Of a DNA stretch of 8,342 nucleotides, positions 1 to 5,969 are shown piece after piece. The stretch is from Gammaproteobacteria bacterium (lineage in GTDB: Bacteria > Pseudomonadota > Gammaproteobacteria > Chromatiales > Chromatiaceae), in the NCBI GenBank assembly GCA_030621975.1, contig JAUXGQ010000046.1, positions 1-8,342 of the forward strand, read 5' to 3'. A program made the translations under genes and the position numbers. Under the pieces are notes generated by a model. That model was given only the letters and a program-made list of their open reading frames with translations, searched no databases and was not told the origin of the DNA. Each line of letters starts with the position of its first letter. Position 1 is the stretch's first letter.

Positions 1-180
1 CCGAATCCACAGCGCGCTGAAGCCGGGGGAATCCTGGACAAGGAGATGCCCATGCACGTGTCCAATGTCGCTCTCTACAATTCGGATGTGGGCAAGGCCG
101 ATCGAGTGGGATTCAAGTTCCTGGAAGACGGCCGTAAGGTGAGATTTTTCAAGTCGAATGGCGAAGTAGTGGATATCTGA
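1..180 (+). CDS. rplX: 50S ribosomal protein L24, C-terminal part (5' end outside window)
   Basis: This is the last 59 codons of L24, open from the window edge to a TGA at 178-180. Visible L24 signatures are an internal VSNVALYN segment, then GKADRVGFKF and the C-terminal KVRFFKSNGEVVD, which closely follow the E. coli protein. L24 binds 23S rRNA near the polypeptide exit tunnel and is one of the first proteins to assemble on the large subunit. It is the usual gene before rplE in the spc operon, and the 13-base gap to rplE fits co-transcription. The N-terminal KOW half is not in the window. Identity is secure from the motifs and the context. Confidence 0.95.
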   Translation, partial: PNPQRAEAGGILDKEMPMHVSNVALYNSDVGKADRVGFKFLEDGRKVRFFKSNGEVVDI

Positions 181-193
181 GGCAGACAAGGCG

Positions 194-733
194 ATGGCAC
201 GATTAGAGCAACACTATCAAGAAAATGTCGTCAAGCAACTGATGGAGAAGTTTGCCTTCAAAAGCGTCATGCAGGTGCCCAGGATCGAGAAGATCACCAT
301 TAATATGGGTGTCGGCGAGGCCATCGCCGATAAAAAGGTCATGGAATTCGCGGTTCGGGATATGCGGCAGATCGCGGGTCAGAAACCGGTGGTGAGAAAG
401 GCCCGTAAGTCGATTGCCGCTTTTAAGGTCAGAGAAGGCTGGCCTGTCGGTTGCAAGGTTACCCTGCGGCGTGAGCGTATGTATGAGTTTCTCGACCGTT
501 TGATCAATATCGCCATACCGCGTATTCGGGATTTCCGTGGCCTCAATCCGAAGGCTTTCGACGGTCGAGGCAGCTACAGCATGGGCGTCAAAGAGCAGAT
601 CATTTTCCCGGAAATCGATTACGAGAAAATCGATACCCTGCGGGGTCTGGACATAACGATCACGACCAGTGCGGCCAACGACGCAGAAGGCCGGGCGCTG
701 CTCGAGGCATTCCAATTTCCGTTCAAGAATTGA
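194..733 (+). CDS. rplE: 50S ribosomal protein L5
   Basis: This 179-residue protein has the usual gammaproteobacterial L5 length and aligns end to end from memory with the E. coli protein. Diagnostic stretches are MQVPRIEKITINMGVGEA near residue 26, GQKPVVRKARKSIAAFKVREG near 63, and the C-terminal IDTLRGLDITITT. L5 binds 5S rRNA together with L18 and L25 and helps form the central protuberance of the 50S subunit. The ATG is preceded by GAGG at 179-182 (11 bases away) and AAGG only 2 bases away, so its own ribosome-binding site is mediocre; coupling to rplX translation is likely. In E. coli the S8 repressor target lies at the start of this gene; I did not find a clear equivalent hairpin here. 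Confidence 0.98.
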   Translation: MARLEQHYQENVVKQLMEKFAFKSVMQVPRIEKITINMGVGEAIADKKVMEFAVRDMRQIAGQKPVVRKARKSIAAFKVREGWPVGCKVTLRRERMYEFLDRLINIAIPRIRDFRGLNPKAFDGRGSYSMGVKEQIIFPEIDYEKIDTLRGLDITITTSAANDAEGRALLEAFQFPFKN

Positions 734-742
734 GACAGCAAG

Positions 743-1048
743 ATGGCAAAGAAAAGCATGATAGCCAGGGAGGCAAAGCGTAAACGGCTGGTGGCGAAGT
801 ATGCCGAGAAACGCGCGGCATTGGCGTCGACGATAGCAGACCCGAACAGCACCCAGGAGCAACGCGAAGAGGCTTTGCTCAAGCGACAGAAACTGCCGCG
901 TGATTCCAGCCCCTGCCGCGGCCGGAATCGCTGCCGCGTGACTGGTCGCCCGCATGGGTTTTATCGGAAGTTCGGTCTCGGCCGTAACAAGTTGCGGGAA
1001 GCGGCCATGCGAGGTGATGTGCCTGGTCTGGTCAAAGCCAGCTGGTGA
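743..1048 (+). CDS. rpsN: 30S ribosomal protein S14, long zinc-independent form
   Basis: The 101-residue length and the LPRDSSP...RNRC..TGRPHGF...FGLGR block match the long S14 of E. coli. The C-terminus REAAMRGDVPGLVKASW is also characteristic. Only two cysteines are present (positions 58 and 64), so this is not the short four-cysteine zinc-binding S14. S14 sits in the head of the 30S subunit and is a late assembly protein. The gap from rplE is 9 bases and carries only a weak GAG-type ribosome-binding site, suggesting translational coupling to L5. A 71-base spacer, the longest inside this half of the cluster, follows. Confidence 0.98.
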   Translation: MAKKSMIAREAKRKRLVAKYAEKRAALASTIADPNSTQEQREEALLKRQKLPRDSSPCRGRNRCRVTGRPHGFYRKFGLGRNKLREAAMRGDVPGLVKASW

Positions 1049-1068
1049 GTAGATTTTTTCATTGAACA

Positions 1069-1104
1069 GGGGTATCGGGCTGTGTATGACAGCGGACTGA
1101 CCCC
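1069..1104 (+). promoter_or_regulatory. Candidate two-tier RNA hairpin ahead of rpsH
   Basis: The rpsN-rpsH spacer (1049-1119) contains an outer pair GGGGT (1069-1073) / ACCCC (1100-1104) and an inner pair GCTGT (1079-1083) / ACAGC (1089-1093) with a five-base loop, separated by internal loops of 5 and 6 bases. The structure ends directly at the GGGAG ribosome-binding site of rpsH (1105-1109). Because rpsH encodes S8, the known autoregulator of spc operons, a regulatory role is conceivable. That is inference: the stems are short and I could not compute stability or conservation. Confidence 0.3.
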
Positions 1105-1119
1105 GGGAGCGTAGAAACG

Positions 1120-1515
1120 ATGAGTATGTCAGATCCCATTGCGGATTTGCTGACCCGCATCCGTAATGGTCAGGCGGTGAGCAAGGAGTCCGTGCGCATT
1201 CCGGCGTCGAATGTGAAGAAGGCGATAGCATCAGTGCTCAAGGATGAGGGATACATCAAAGATGTAAGCGTCGAAGAAGTGGATGGAAAGCCGCTCATGG
1301 TTATCGAGCTGAAGTACTTTCAGGGCCGACCGGTTATTGAATGGATCAAGCGGGTCAGCCGGCCTGGTTTGCGGGTTTACAAAGGCAAGGATGAGCTCCC
1401 GAACGTACGCAGTGGGCTCGGTATTGCGATAATCTCGACCTCCAAGGGCGTCATGACCGACCGCGCGGCTCGCGCATCCGGTTATGGTGGCGAAGTCCTG
1501 GCGTTCGTAGCTTAA
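1120..1515 (+). CDS. rpsH: 30S ribosomal protein S8
   Basis: This 131-residue protein opens with MSMSDPIADLLTRIRNGQ and ends with STSKGVMTDRAARASGYGGE, both hallmarks of S8; E. coli S8 is 130 residues. The VSRPGLRVY segment (near residues 89-97) leads into the C-terminal RNA-binding half. S8 binds helix 21 of 16S rRNA in the platform of the small subunit. In E. coli it also represses spc operon translation by binding mRNA, so this gene probably encodes the local autoregulator. ATG at 1120 is favoured over the ATG two codons later because family members begin MSM and a GGGAG lies 10 bases upstream. Confidence 0.98.
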   Translation: MSMSDPIADLLTRIRNGQAVSKESVRIPASNVKKAIASVLKDEGYIKDVSVEEVDGKPLMVIELKYFQGRPVIEWIKRVSRPGLRVYKGKDELPNVRSGLGIAIISTSKGVMTDRAARASGYGGEVLAFVA

Positions 1516-1531
1516 TGAAGGAGACCGGCAG

Positions 1532-2065
1532 ATGTCGAGAATAGCCAAGAGTCCGGTTCCCCTGTCATCCGGCGTAGATGTGAAACTCTCGGGACAATCC
1601 ATTTCGGTCAAGGGTCCCAAGGGGACGCTGGAGTTCGCCATCCACCCGCACGTGAAGGTCGTCGAGGAAGACGCTACCCTCAAGGTGAGTCCGCAGCAGG
1701 AAAGCAAGCAGGCATGGGCCATGGCGGGCACCACCCGTGCGTTGCTCAGCAACATGGTTGTCGGCGTGACCAAGGGCTTTGAGCGCAAGCTCGCCTTGGT
1801 GGGAATTGGTTACCGCGCCCAGGCCAAAGGACGGGTTCTGAACCTGACCCTGGGTTACTCCCATCCCATCGATTACAAGGTACCCGAGGGTATCGAGGTC
1901 AACACCCCTTCACCCACTGAAATAGTGGTGTCCGGGTATGACAAACAGAAAGTTGGTCAGGTCGCGGCCGAAATCAGAGGTTTCCGCCGCCCCGAGCCCT
2001 ACAAGGGCAAGGGCATACGGTATGCGGACGAAGCGGTCGTACGCAAAGAAGCGAAAAAGAAATAG
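1532..2065 (+). CDS. rplF: 50S ribosomal protein L6
   Basis: This is a 177-residue protein, equal in length to E. coli L6. It has the two tandem L6 folds: an N-terminal half beginning MSRIAKSPVPLSSGV with VKGPKGTLE, and a C-terminal half with LVGIGYRAQ near residue 89 and the signature PEPYKGKGIRYADE near residue 151, ending in a basic KEAKKK tail. L6 binds 23S rRNA next to the sarcin-ricin loop and the factor-binding site. Its ribosome-binding site AAGGAG (1518-1523) sits 8 bases before the ATG and is among the best in the cluster. It starts 16 bases after rpsH. Confidence 0.98.
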   Translation: MSRIAKSPVPLSSGVDVKLSGQSISVKGPKGTLEFAIHPHVKVVEEDATLKVSPQQESKQAWAMAGTTRALLSNMVVGVTKGFERKLALVGIGYRAQAKGRVLNLTLGYSHPIDYKVPEGIEVNTPSPTEIVVSGYDKQKVGQVAAEIRGFRRPEPYKGKGIRYADEAVVRKEAKKK

Positions 2066-2073
2066 GTTTGACG

Positions 2074-2430
2074 ATGGACAAGAAAGTATCTCGTTTGCGT
2101 CGCGCGGTGAGAGCTCGAGCCAAGATCCGGGAGTTGGGCGTTCACCGTTTGACCGTCCACCGCACGCCAAGGCATATCTATGCGCAAGTCATTGCGCCCA
2201 GCGGTTCCGAGGTCGTGGCCTTTGCCTCCACCATCGATAAGCAGTTGCGCAGTGAACTGCAGAGCGCCACCGGGAACATTGCCGCGGCCACTGCGGTCGG
2301 AAAGAACATCGCGGAGCGCGCCCGAGCAGCGGGCGTTGAGACGGTGGCCTTCGACAGGTCGGGGTTCAAGTTCCATGGCCGTATTAAGGCATTGGCGGAA
2401 GCCGCCCGCGAGAACGGTCTGAAATTTTAG
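2074..2430 (+). CDS. rplR: 50S ribosomal protein L18
   Basis: I place the start at ATG 2074, giving 118 residues beginning MDKKVSRLRRAVRAR, as in E. coli (117). The frame stays open to a TTG at 2068, but that start would sit on top of the AGGT ribosome-binding site (2064-2067) and add residues that the family lacks. Signatures are VHRTPRHIYAQVIAP near residue 28 and the C-terminal FDRSGFKFHGRIKALAEAARE. L18 binds 5S rRNA and joins it to the large subunit with L5. The ribosome-binding site overlaps the rplF stop codon, so translation is probably coupled. Confidence 0.97.
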   Translation: MDKKVSRLRRAVRARAKIRELGVHRLTVHRTPRHIYAQVIAPSGSEVVAFASTIDKQLRSELQSATGNIAAATAVGKNIAERARAAGVETVAFDRSGFKFHGRIKALAEAARENGLKF

Positions 2431-2440
2431 AGGTTAGGTT

Positions 2441-2947
2441 ATGGACAGTTTCACTGCAAAGCCGGAAGGCGACGAACTTCTGGAAAAGCTGATCAACGTC
2501 AACCGGGTTGCCAAGGTCGTAAAAGGTGGTAGGCAGTTCGGTTTTTCCGCCTTGACCGTGGTGGGCGACGGTAAAGGCCGCGTCGGTTTTGGGCGAGGCA
2601 AGGCGCGGGAGGTTCCGGTGGCGATACAGAAGGCCATGGAGAACGCCCGCAGAAACATGATTGCGGTGAAGCTGAAAGGTAGCACTCTTCAGTACGCGAT
2701 CATGGCCTCCCATGGTGCCGCGAAGGTGCACATGCAGCCGGCCTCCGAGGGTACCGGAATTATTGCCGGCGGCGCCATGCGGGCGGTTTTCGAGGTCGTG
2801 GGCGTGCAAAACGTGCTTGCCAAATGTATGGGTACGAACAATCCCGTAAACGTGGTTCGCGCTACCCTCCGGGGGCTGGCGGAGATGCTGGATGCCGAAT
2901 CGGTGGCCGCGAAACGGGGCAAGACGGTCGAAGAGATTCTGGGGTAA
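2441..2947 (+). CDS. rpsE: 30S ribosomal protein S5
   Basis: This 168-residue protein contains the S5 N-terminal double-stranded-RNA-binding-like domain, with VNRVAKVVKGGRQFGFSAL near residue 20 and GKGRVGFGRGKAREVP near 44. The C-terminal domain follows, with MQPASEGTGIIAGGAMRAV near 97 and NVVRATLRGL near 133. S5 contributes to decoding accuracy and mRNA entry in the 30S subunit. The VKGGR loop is the region where spectinomycin-resistance changes are known in E. coli; nothing unusual is visible there. AGAGG (2429-2433) overlapping the rplR stop serves as ribosome-binding site, 7 bases from the ATG. The chain ends EEILG, one residue short of the common GK ending. Confidence 0.98.
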   Translation: MDSFTAKPEGDELLEKLINVNRVAKVVKGGRQFGFSALTVVGDGKGRVGFGRGKAREVPVAIQKAMENARRNMIAVKLKGSTLQYAIMASHGAAKVHMQPASEGTGIIAGGAMRAVFEVVGVQNVLAKCMGTNNPVNVVRATLRGLAEMLDAESVAAKRGKTVEEILG

Positions 2948-2950
2948 GAG

Positions 2951-3139
2951 ATGGCCGAGAAGAAAATGATGCGCGTTACGCTGGTGCGTAGCATGAACGG
3001 GCGGCTGGCCAGGCACAAGGCCTGTGTGCGCGGGCTGGGTTTGCATCGCATGCACGAGACTGTGGAGGTCGAAGACACCCCCAGTACCCGGGGCATGGCG
3101 AATAAGGTGTCCTACATGGTCAAGGTGGAGGAGGCTTGA
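2951..3139 (+). CDS. rpmD: 50S ribosomal protein L30
   Basis: This small protein of 62 residues is three longer than E. coli L30, the extra residues lying at the N-terminus. Typical L30 features are VTLVRSMNGR followed by LGLHRMHETVEVEDTP and the C-terminal MANKVSYMVKVEE. L30 is a peripheral 23S rRNA-binding protein of the large subunit. Only 3 bases separate it from rpsE, and the likely ribosome-binding site (GGGG at 2941-2944) lies inside the end of rpsE, so coupled translation is expected. Confidence 0.97.
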   Translation: MAEKKMMRVTLVRSMNGRLARHKACVRGLGLHRMHETVEVEDTPSTRGMANKVSYMVKVEEA

Positions 3140-3140
3140 G

Positions 3141-3575
3141 ATGCATCTGAATGATTTACAACCCGCGCGGGGCAGCAGGCGAAACCCCAAGCGTGTGGGA
3201 CGAGGTATCGGCAGTGGTTCGGGGAAGACCTGCGGTCGCGGCCACAAGGGTCAGAAATCCCGCTCCGGCGGTTACCACAAGGTGGGCTTCGAAGGCGGGC
3301 AGATGCCCTTGCAGCGCCGTCTGCCGAAGGTGGGTTTTCGATCCCGCGGCAGCCGTTTTGCGGCTGAAGTACGCCTCCACGAGCTCGCAATGGTGGATTC
3401 GGACGTGGTGGATCTGGCGGCATTGAAAAGTGCCAAGGTCGTGCCGGGCTGCATACAACAGGTCAAGATTATCGCCTCCGGCCAACTGGAGAAAGCCGTC
3501 ACCGTGCGGGGTCTCGGCGTGACCAAGGGTGCACGCCAGGCCATCGAGGCGGCGGGCGGGAAGATCGAGGACTAA
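3141..3575 (+). CDS. rplO: 50S ribosomal protein L15
   Basis: The frame is open well upstream, but the start is ATG 3141: it gives 144 residues beginning MHLNDLQPARGSRR, exactly the E. coli length. A strong ribosome-binding site (GGAGG at 3127-3131, GAGG at 3131-3134) lies just before it, inside rpmD. Signatures are the basic glycine-rich GRGIGSGSGKTCGRGHKGQ, then FEGGQMPLQRRLPK near residue 52 and the C-terminal VTVRGLGVTKGARQAIEAAGG. L15 is an early-assembling large-subunit protein that reaches into 23S rRNA through its extended N-terminus. One base separates it from rpmD. Confidence 0.98.
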   Translation: MHLNDLQPARGSRRNPKRVGRGIGSGSGKTCGRGHKGQKSRSGGYHKVGFEGGQMPLQRRLPKVGFRSRGSRFAAEVRLHELAMVDSDVVDLAALKSAKVVPGCIQQVKIIASGQLEKAVTVRGLGVTKGARQAIEAAGGKIED

Positions 3576-4928
3576 ATGGCGGGACAGTCCTCTTCACTCG
3601 CGAGTACCCTCGGTGGCATGGGTCGCCTGACGGAGTTGCGTCGTCGGCTGCTGTTCGTCCTGGGCGCGCTATTGATTTTCAGGATCGGTACCTTCATCCC
3701 GGTGCCGGGCGTCAATCCGGTAGCGCTTGCGGCGCTGTTCGAGCAGCAGCAGGGCACCATCCTCGACATGTTCAATATGTTTTCGGGCGGCGCACTCAAA
3801 CGCGCCAGCCTGTTTGCCCTCGGGATCATGCCGTATATTTCGGCTTCCATCATCATGCAGTTGATGTCGGCGGTGATCCCGAAACTCGAACAGATGAAAA
3901 AGGAGGGCGAGGCTGGACGGCGCAAGATAACTCAATACACCCGTTACGGTACGGTGGTACTCGCGACCTTTCAGGCCATAGGTATCTCCATTGCGCTGCA
4001 GAGTCAGACGGCGGGTGGTCAGGCGGTGGTAACCCACAGCGGTGCCGGCTTCGTCTTTCTGGCGGCCGTATCCCTGGTTACGGGCACCATGTTTTTGATG
4101 TGGCTCGGTGAGCAGATAACGGAACGGGGCATAGGCAACGGCATCTCGATCATTATCTTCGCCGGCATCGTCGCGGGACTGCCGGCGGCAATAGGCGGTA
4201 CCTTGGAACTGGCGCGCACCGGCGAACTCAATGCGCTTACCATCCTGACGCTGTTTGTCCTGGTGATCGTGATTACGGGCTTCGTTGTATTCGTGGAACG
4301 GGGCCAGCGAAGAATTACGGTGAATTACGCGAAGCGTCAGCAGGGCCGCAAGATGTATGCCGCGCAAAGCACCCACTTGCCGCTGAAGCTGAACATGGCG
4401 GGCGTCATACCACCGATTTTCGCCTCCAGTATCATACTGTTTCCCACTACCATCGGGCAGTGGGTGGGTAATTCCGAATCCATGCGCTGGCTACAGGACA
4501 TAACCAGCAAGATCGCACCGGGTGAACCCATCTATGTGATACTCTATTCGCTCGCGATTATTTTCTTCTGCTTCTTTTATACCGCGTTGGTTTTCAATTC
4601 CAAGGAAACCGCGGACAATTTGAAGCGCTCTGGAGCGTTCATTCCCGGTATCCGCCCGGGCGAACAGACGGCACGGTATATCGACGGCGTCATGTCGAGG
4701 CTTACCCTGGCCGGCGCGATCTACATTACCAGCGTCTGTCTGTTGCCGGAATTCCTGATCGTCGGTTGGCGAGTACCGTTTTATTTTGGCGGCACCTCGC
4801 TGTTGATCATTGTGGTGGTGGTCATGGACTTCATGGCGCAGGTGCAGGCGCATCTGATGTCCCACCAATACGAAGGCCTTATGAAGAAGGCGAACCTGCG
4901 AGGCGCCGGCGGCGGCATGCTCCGCTAG
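3576..4928 (+). CDS. secY: Preprotein translocase subunit SecY
   Basis: SecY forms the protein-conducting channel of the inner membrane with SecE and SecG; it binds the ribosome and SecA. The 450-residue chain shows ten hydrophobic segments, roughly at 24-41, 78-98, 123-141, 156-177, 187-204, 219-240, 274-292, 318-340, 375-393 and 404-423. GGALKRASLFALGIMPYIS (71-89) covers the plug and TM2. The cytosolic loop ERGQRRITVNYAKRQQGR (241-258) and the later loop RSGAFIPGIRPGEQTA (351-366) carry ribosome and SecA contacts; Arg360 matches the essential E. coli Arg357. It is slightly longer than E. coli (443), partly from a glycine-rich tail ending GGGMLR. The ATG directly abuts the rplO stop codon, with GAGG at 3567-3570 inside rplO, so translation should be coupled. 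Confidence 0.98.
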   Translation: MAGQSSSLASTLGGMGRLTELRRRLLFVLGALLIFRIGTFIPVPGVNPVALAALFEQQQGTILDMFNMFSGGALKRASLFALGIMPYISASIIMQLMSAVIPKLEQMKKEGEAGRRKITQYTRYGTVVLATFQAIGISIALQSQTAGGQAVVTHSGAGFVFLAAVSLVTGTMFLMWLGEQITERGIGNGISIIIFAGIVAGLPAAIGGTLELARTGELNALTILTLFVLVIVITGFVVFVERGQRRITVNYAKRQQGRKMYAAQSTHLPLKLNMAGVIPPIFASSIILFPTTIGQWVGNSESMRWLQDITSKIAPGEPIYVILYSLAIIFFCFFYTALVFNSKETADNLKRSGAFIPGIRPGEQTARYIDGVMSRLTLAGAIYITSVCLLPEFLIVGWRVPFYFGGTSLLIIVVVVMDFMAQVQAHLMSHQYEGLMKKANLRGAGGGMLR

Positions 4929-4963
4929 CTCGCTACAGACTTCAAGAATTTGGAGAACGAGCC

Positions 4964-5077
4964 ATGAAAGTACGGGCATCGGTGAAAAAGATGTGTCGAA
5001 ATTGCAAAATCGTGCGTCGTAAGGGCGTGGTCCGGGTGATTTGTAAGGATGGTCGACATAAGCAGCGTCAGGGTTGA
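4964..5077 (+). CDS. rpmJ: 50S ribosomal protein L36, zinc-binding form
   Basis: This is a 37-residue protein beginning MKVRASVKKMCRNCKIV and ending HKQRQG, unmistakably L36. The ligands Cys11, Cys14, Cys27 and His32 form the zinc site, so this is the C+ paralogue rather than the cysteine-lacking form that some bacteria use under zinc limitation. It is one residue shorter than E. coli L36, in the turn before the histidine. The ribosome-binding site GGAG (4952-4955) is 8 bases from the ATG. It follows secY directly, with no infA between, as in gammaproteobacteria, and is the last gene of the spc part. Confidence 0.97.
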   Translation: MKVRASVKKMCRNCKIVRRKGVVRVICKDGRHKQRQG

Positions 5078-5102
5078 TTTTCCTGGGGTATCCAGTTATA
5101 TT
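5074..5102 (+). promoter_or_regulatory. Candidate sigma70 promoter for the alpha operon
   Basis: A -35-like TTGATT (5074-5079) and a -10-like TATATT (5097-5102) are separated by exactly 17 bases; they match the consensus at 4 of 6 and 5 of 6 positions. The -35 overlaps the rpmJ stop codon. A start of transcription would fall near 5108-5110, leaving a leader of about 46 bases before rpsM. In E. coli the alpha operon has its own promoter at the equivalent place. The matches are seen; promoter activity is inferred. Confidence 0.5.
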
Positions 5103-5120
5103 TGCCCGTTTCCCCTCGCG

Positions 5121-5137
5121 GTAAAAGAGCGTTTTAC
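5121..5137 (+). promoter_or_regulatory. Hairpin in the rpsM leader, just before the ribosome-binding site
   Basis: GTAAAA (5121-5126) and TTTTAC (5132-5137) are perfect inverted copies around a five-base loop. Two further pairs are possible below them if G5120 is bulged. The AGGAG of rpsM (5140-5144) follows three bases later. In E. coli this leader holds the pseudoknot bound by S4 to repress the alpha operon. I could not derive a pseudoknot here, so a link to S4 control is only a possibility. Confidence 0.35.
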
Positions 5138-5154
5138 GCAGGAGCTGATTACAG

Positions 5155-5511
5155 ATGGCCCGAATTGCAGGCGTCAACATCCCGGACCGGAAGCATACGG
5201 TCATTGCCTTGACTTCCATCTACGGCATTGGGCAATCCAGAGCAGCGCAGATCTGCGCGGATGCCGGAGTCAATTCCACTGCCAAGATAAAGGACTTGAC
5301 GGAACAGGAAGTCGACGCCCTTAGAAGCGAGGTGACCAAGTATTCCGTCGAAGGCGATCTCAGACGGGAGATATCCATGAATCTGAAACGCCTGATGGAC
5401 CTGGGGTGTTATCGTGGTATCCGGCACCGCCGGGGCCTGCCTCTGAGGGGGCAGCGTACCAGGACCAACGCACGAACTCGTAAGGGTCCAAGACGCCCGA
5501 TTCGCAGGTAA
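5155..5511 (+). CDS. rpsM: 30S ribosomal protein S13
   Basis: The protein has 118 residues, equal to E. coli S13. It begins MARIAGVNIPDRKHTVIAL and has the helix-two-turn-helix segment SIYGIGQSRAAQIC near residue 21. The C-terminal block GIRHRRGLPLRGQRTRTNARTRKG is followed by a short basic tail. S13 lies in the head of the small subunit, contacts P-site tRNA through its tail and forms bridges with the 50S subunit. AGGAG (5140-5144) lies 10 bases before the ATG. It is the first gene of the alpha part, 77 bases after rpmJ, with a promoter candidate in between. Confidence 0.98.
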   Translation: MARIAGVNIPDRKHTVIALTSIYGIGQSRAAQICADAGVNSTAKIKDLTEQEVDALRSEVTKYSVEGDLRREISMNLKRLMDLGCYRGIRHRRGLPLRGQRTRTNARTRKGPRRPIRR

Positions 5512-5551
5512 AGGATAGACCGAGTTCGATTTATAGAATAGATAGGTTTGC

Positions 5552-5555
5552 AGGA
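5552..5555 (+). promoter_or_regulatory. Ribosome-binding site that decides the rpsK start
   Basis: AGGA at 5552-5555 precedes two consecutive ATG codons (5559 and 5562). It is 3 bases from the first and 6 from the second, which favours the second as the used start. Confidence 0.5.
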
Positions 5556-5561
5556 TAAATG

Positions 5562-5954
5562 ATGGCTAAACCGAGCAGTAGTCGTACCCGAAAGAAGGTC
5601 AAAAAGAACGTCGCCGATGGGGTTGCGCATATTCACGCGTCGTTCAACAACACGATCATTACCATAACGGACCGTCAGGGCAACGCCCTGGGTTGGGCGA
5701 CGGCAGGGGGCTCCGGATTTCGTGGCTCGCGCAAGAGCACCCCGTTCGCGGCACAGGTTGCCGCGGATCGCGTCGGAAACACGGTGAAGGAATTCGGCGT
5801 GAAGAATCTGGATGTCAACGTAAACGGCCCCGGGCCGGGTCGCGAGTCCGCCGTGCGGGCCCTCAACAACGCGGGATTCAAGATTACCAGCATCGCCGAT
5901 GTTACGCCGATTCCCCACAACGGCTGTCGCCCGCCGAAAAAGCGACGCGTCTGA
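5562..5954 (+). CDS. rpsK: 30S ribosomal protein S11
   Basis: I choose the second of two adjacent ATG codons, which gives 130 residues beginning MAKPSSSRT, in line with E. coli S11 (129, also MAK) and with better ribosome-binding-site spacing; starting at 5559 would add one Met. Signatures are GVAHIHASFNNTIITITDRQGN near residue 20, GSGFRGSRKSTPFAAQ near 49, GPGPGRESAVRAL near 88, and the C-terminal DVTPIPHNGCRPPKKRRV. S11 forms part of the platform of the small subunit near the E and P sites. The Asn-Gly at 120-121 corresponds to the position reported as isoaspartate in E. coli S11. It is separated from rpsM by 50 bases with no obvious structure. Confidence 0.97.
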   Translation: MAKPSSSRTRKKVKKNVADGVAHIHASFNNTIITITDRQGNALGWATAGGSGFRGSRKSTPFAAQVAADRVGNTVKEFGVKNLDVNVNGPGPGRESAVRALNNAGFKITSIADVTPIPHNGCRPPKKRRV

Positions 5955-5969
5955 ACTTGGAGTAACAGC

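Noticed and set aside
203..1231. A 342-codon open frame on the minus strand
   Set aside because: It lies antisense to rplE, rpsN and the start of rpsH, all unmistakable genes, and its translation has no recognisable family features. Biased codon use in the real genes explains it.
2068..2073. TTG start for rplR two codons upstream
   Set aside because: It overlaps the likely ribosome-binding site and adds residues absent from the family; ATG 2074 fits the MDKK start of L18.
3024..3140. Upstream extension of the rplO frame
   Set aside because: It overlaps rpmD out of frame; L15 family length, its N-terminus and a strong ribosome-binding site all support ATG 3141.
2384..3247. A 287-codon open frame on the minus strand
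   Set aside because: It is antisense to the end of rplR, rpsE, rpmD and the start of rplO; a shadow of conserved coding sequence.
3669..4376. A 235-codon open frame on the minus strand inside secY
   Set aside because: It is a complementary-strand shadow of secY; its translation is rich in Arg, His and Gln without any family pattern.
4928..4962. GCTCG/CGAGC inverted pair in the secY-rpmJ spacer
   Set aside because: Five pairs with a 25-base loop is expected by chance.
4766..4963. Upstream extension of the rpmJ frame
   Set aside because: It overlaps the secY 3' end; L36 begins MKVRASVKK at 4964 with a good GGAG before it.
5083..5102. CTGG/CCAG hairpin followed by TTATATTT as an spc terminator
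   Set aside because: The stem is only 4-5 pairs and the following bases are not a T-run; the TATATT is better explained as a -10 element, and the hairpin falls within the promoter spacer.
4491..5219. A 242-codon open frame on the minus strand
   Set aside because: It is antisense to the end of secY, all of rpmJ and the rpmJ-rpsM spacer, with no recognisable domain and no sign of a promoter or ribosome-binding site.
5512..5561. AT-rich TAGAAT-like -10 element before rpsK
   Set aside because: No -35 match at a suitable distance and no extended -10; likely just an AT-rich spacer.
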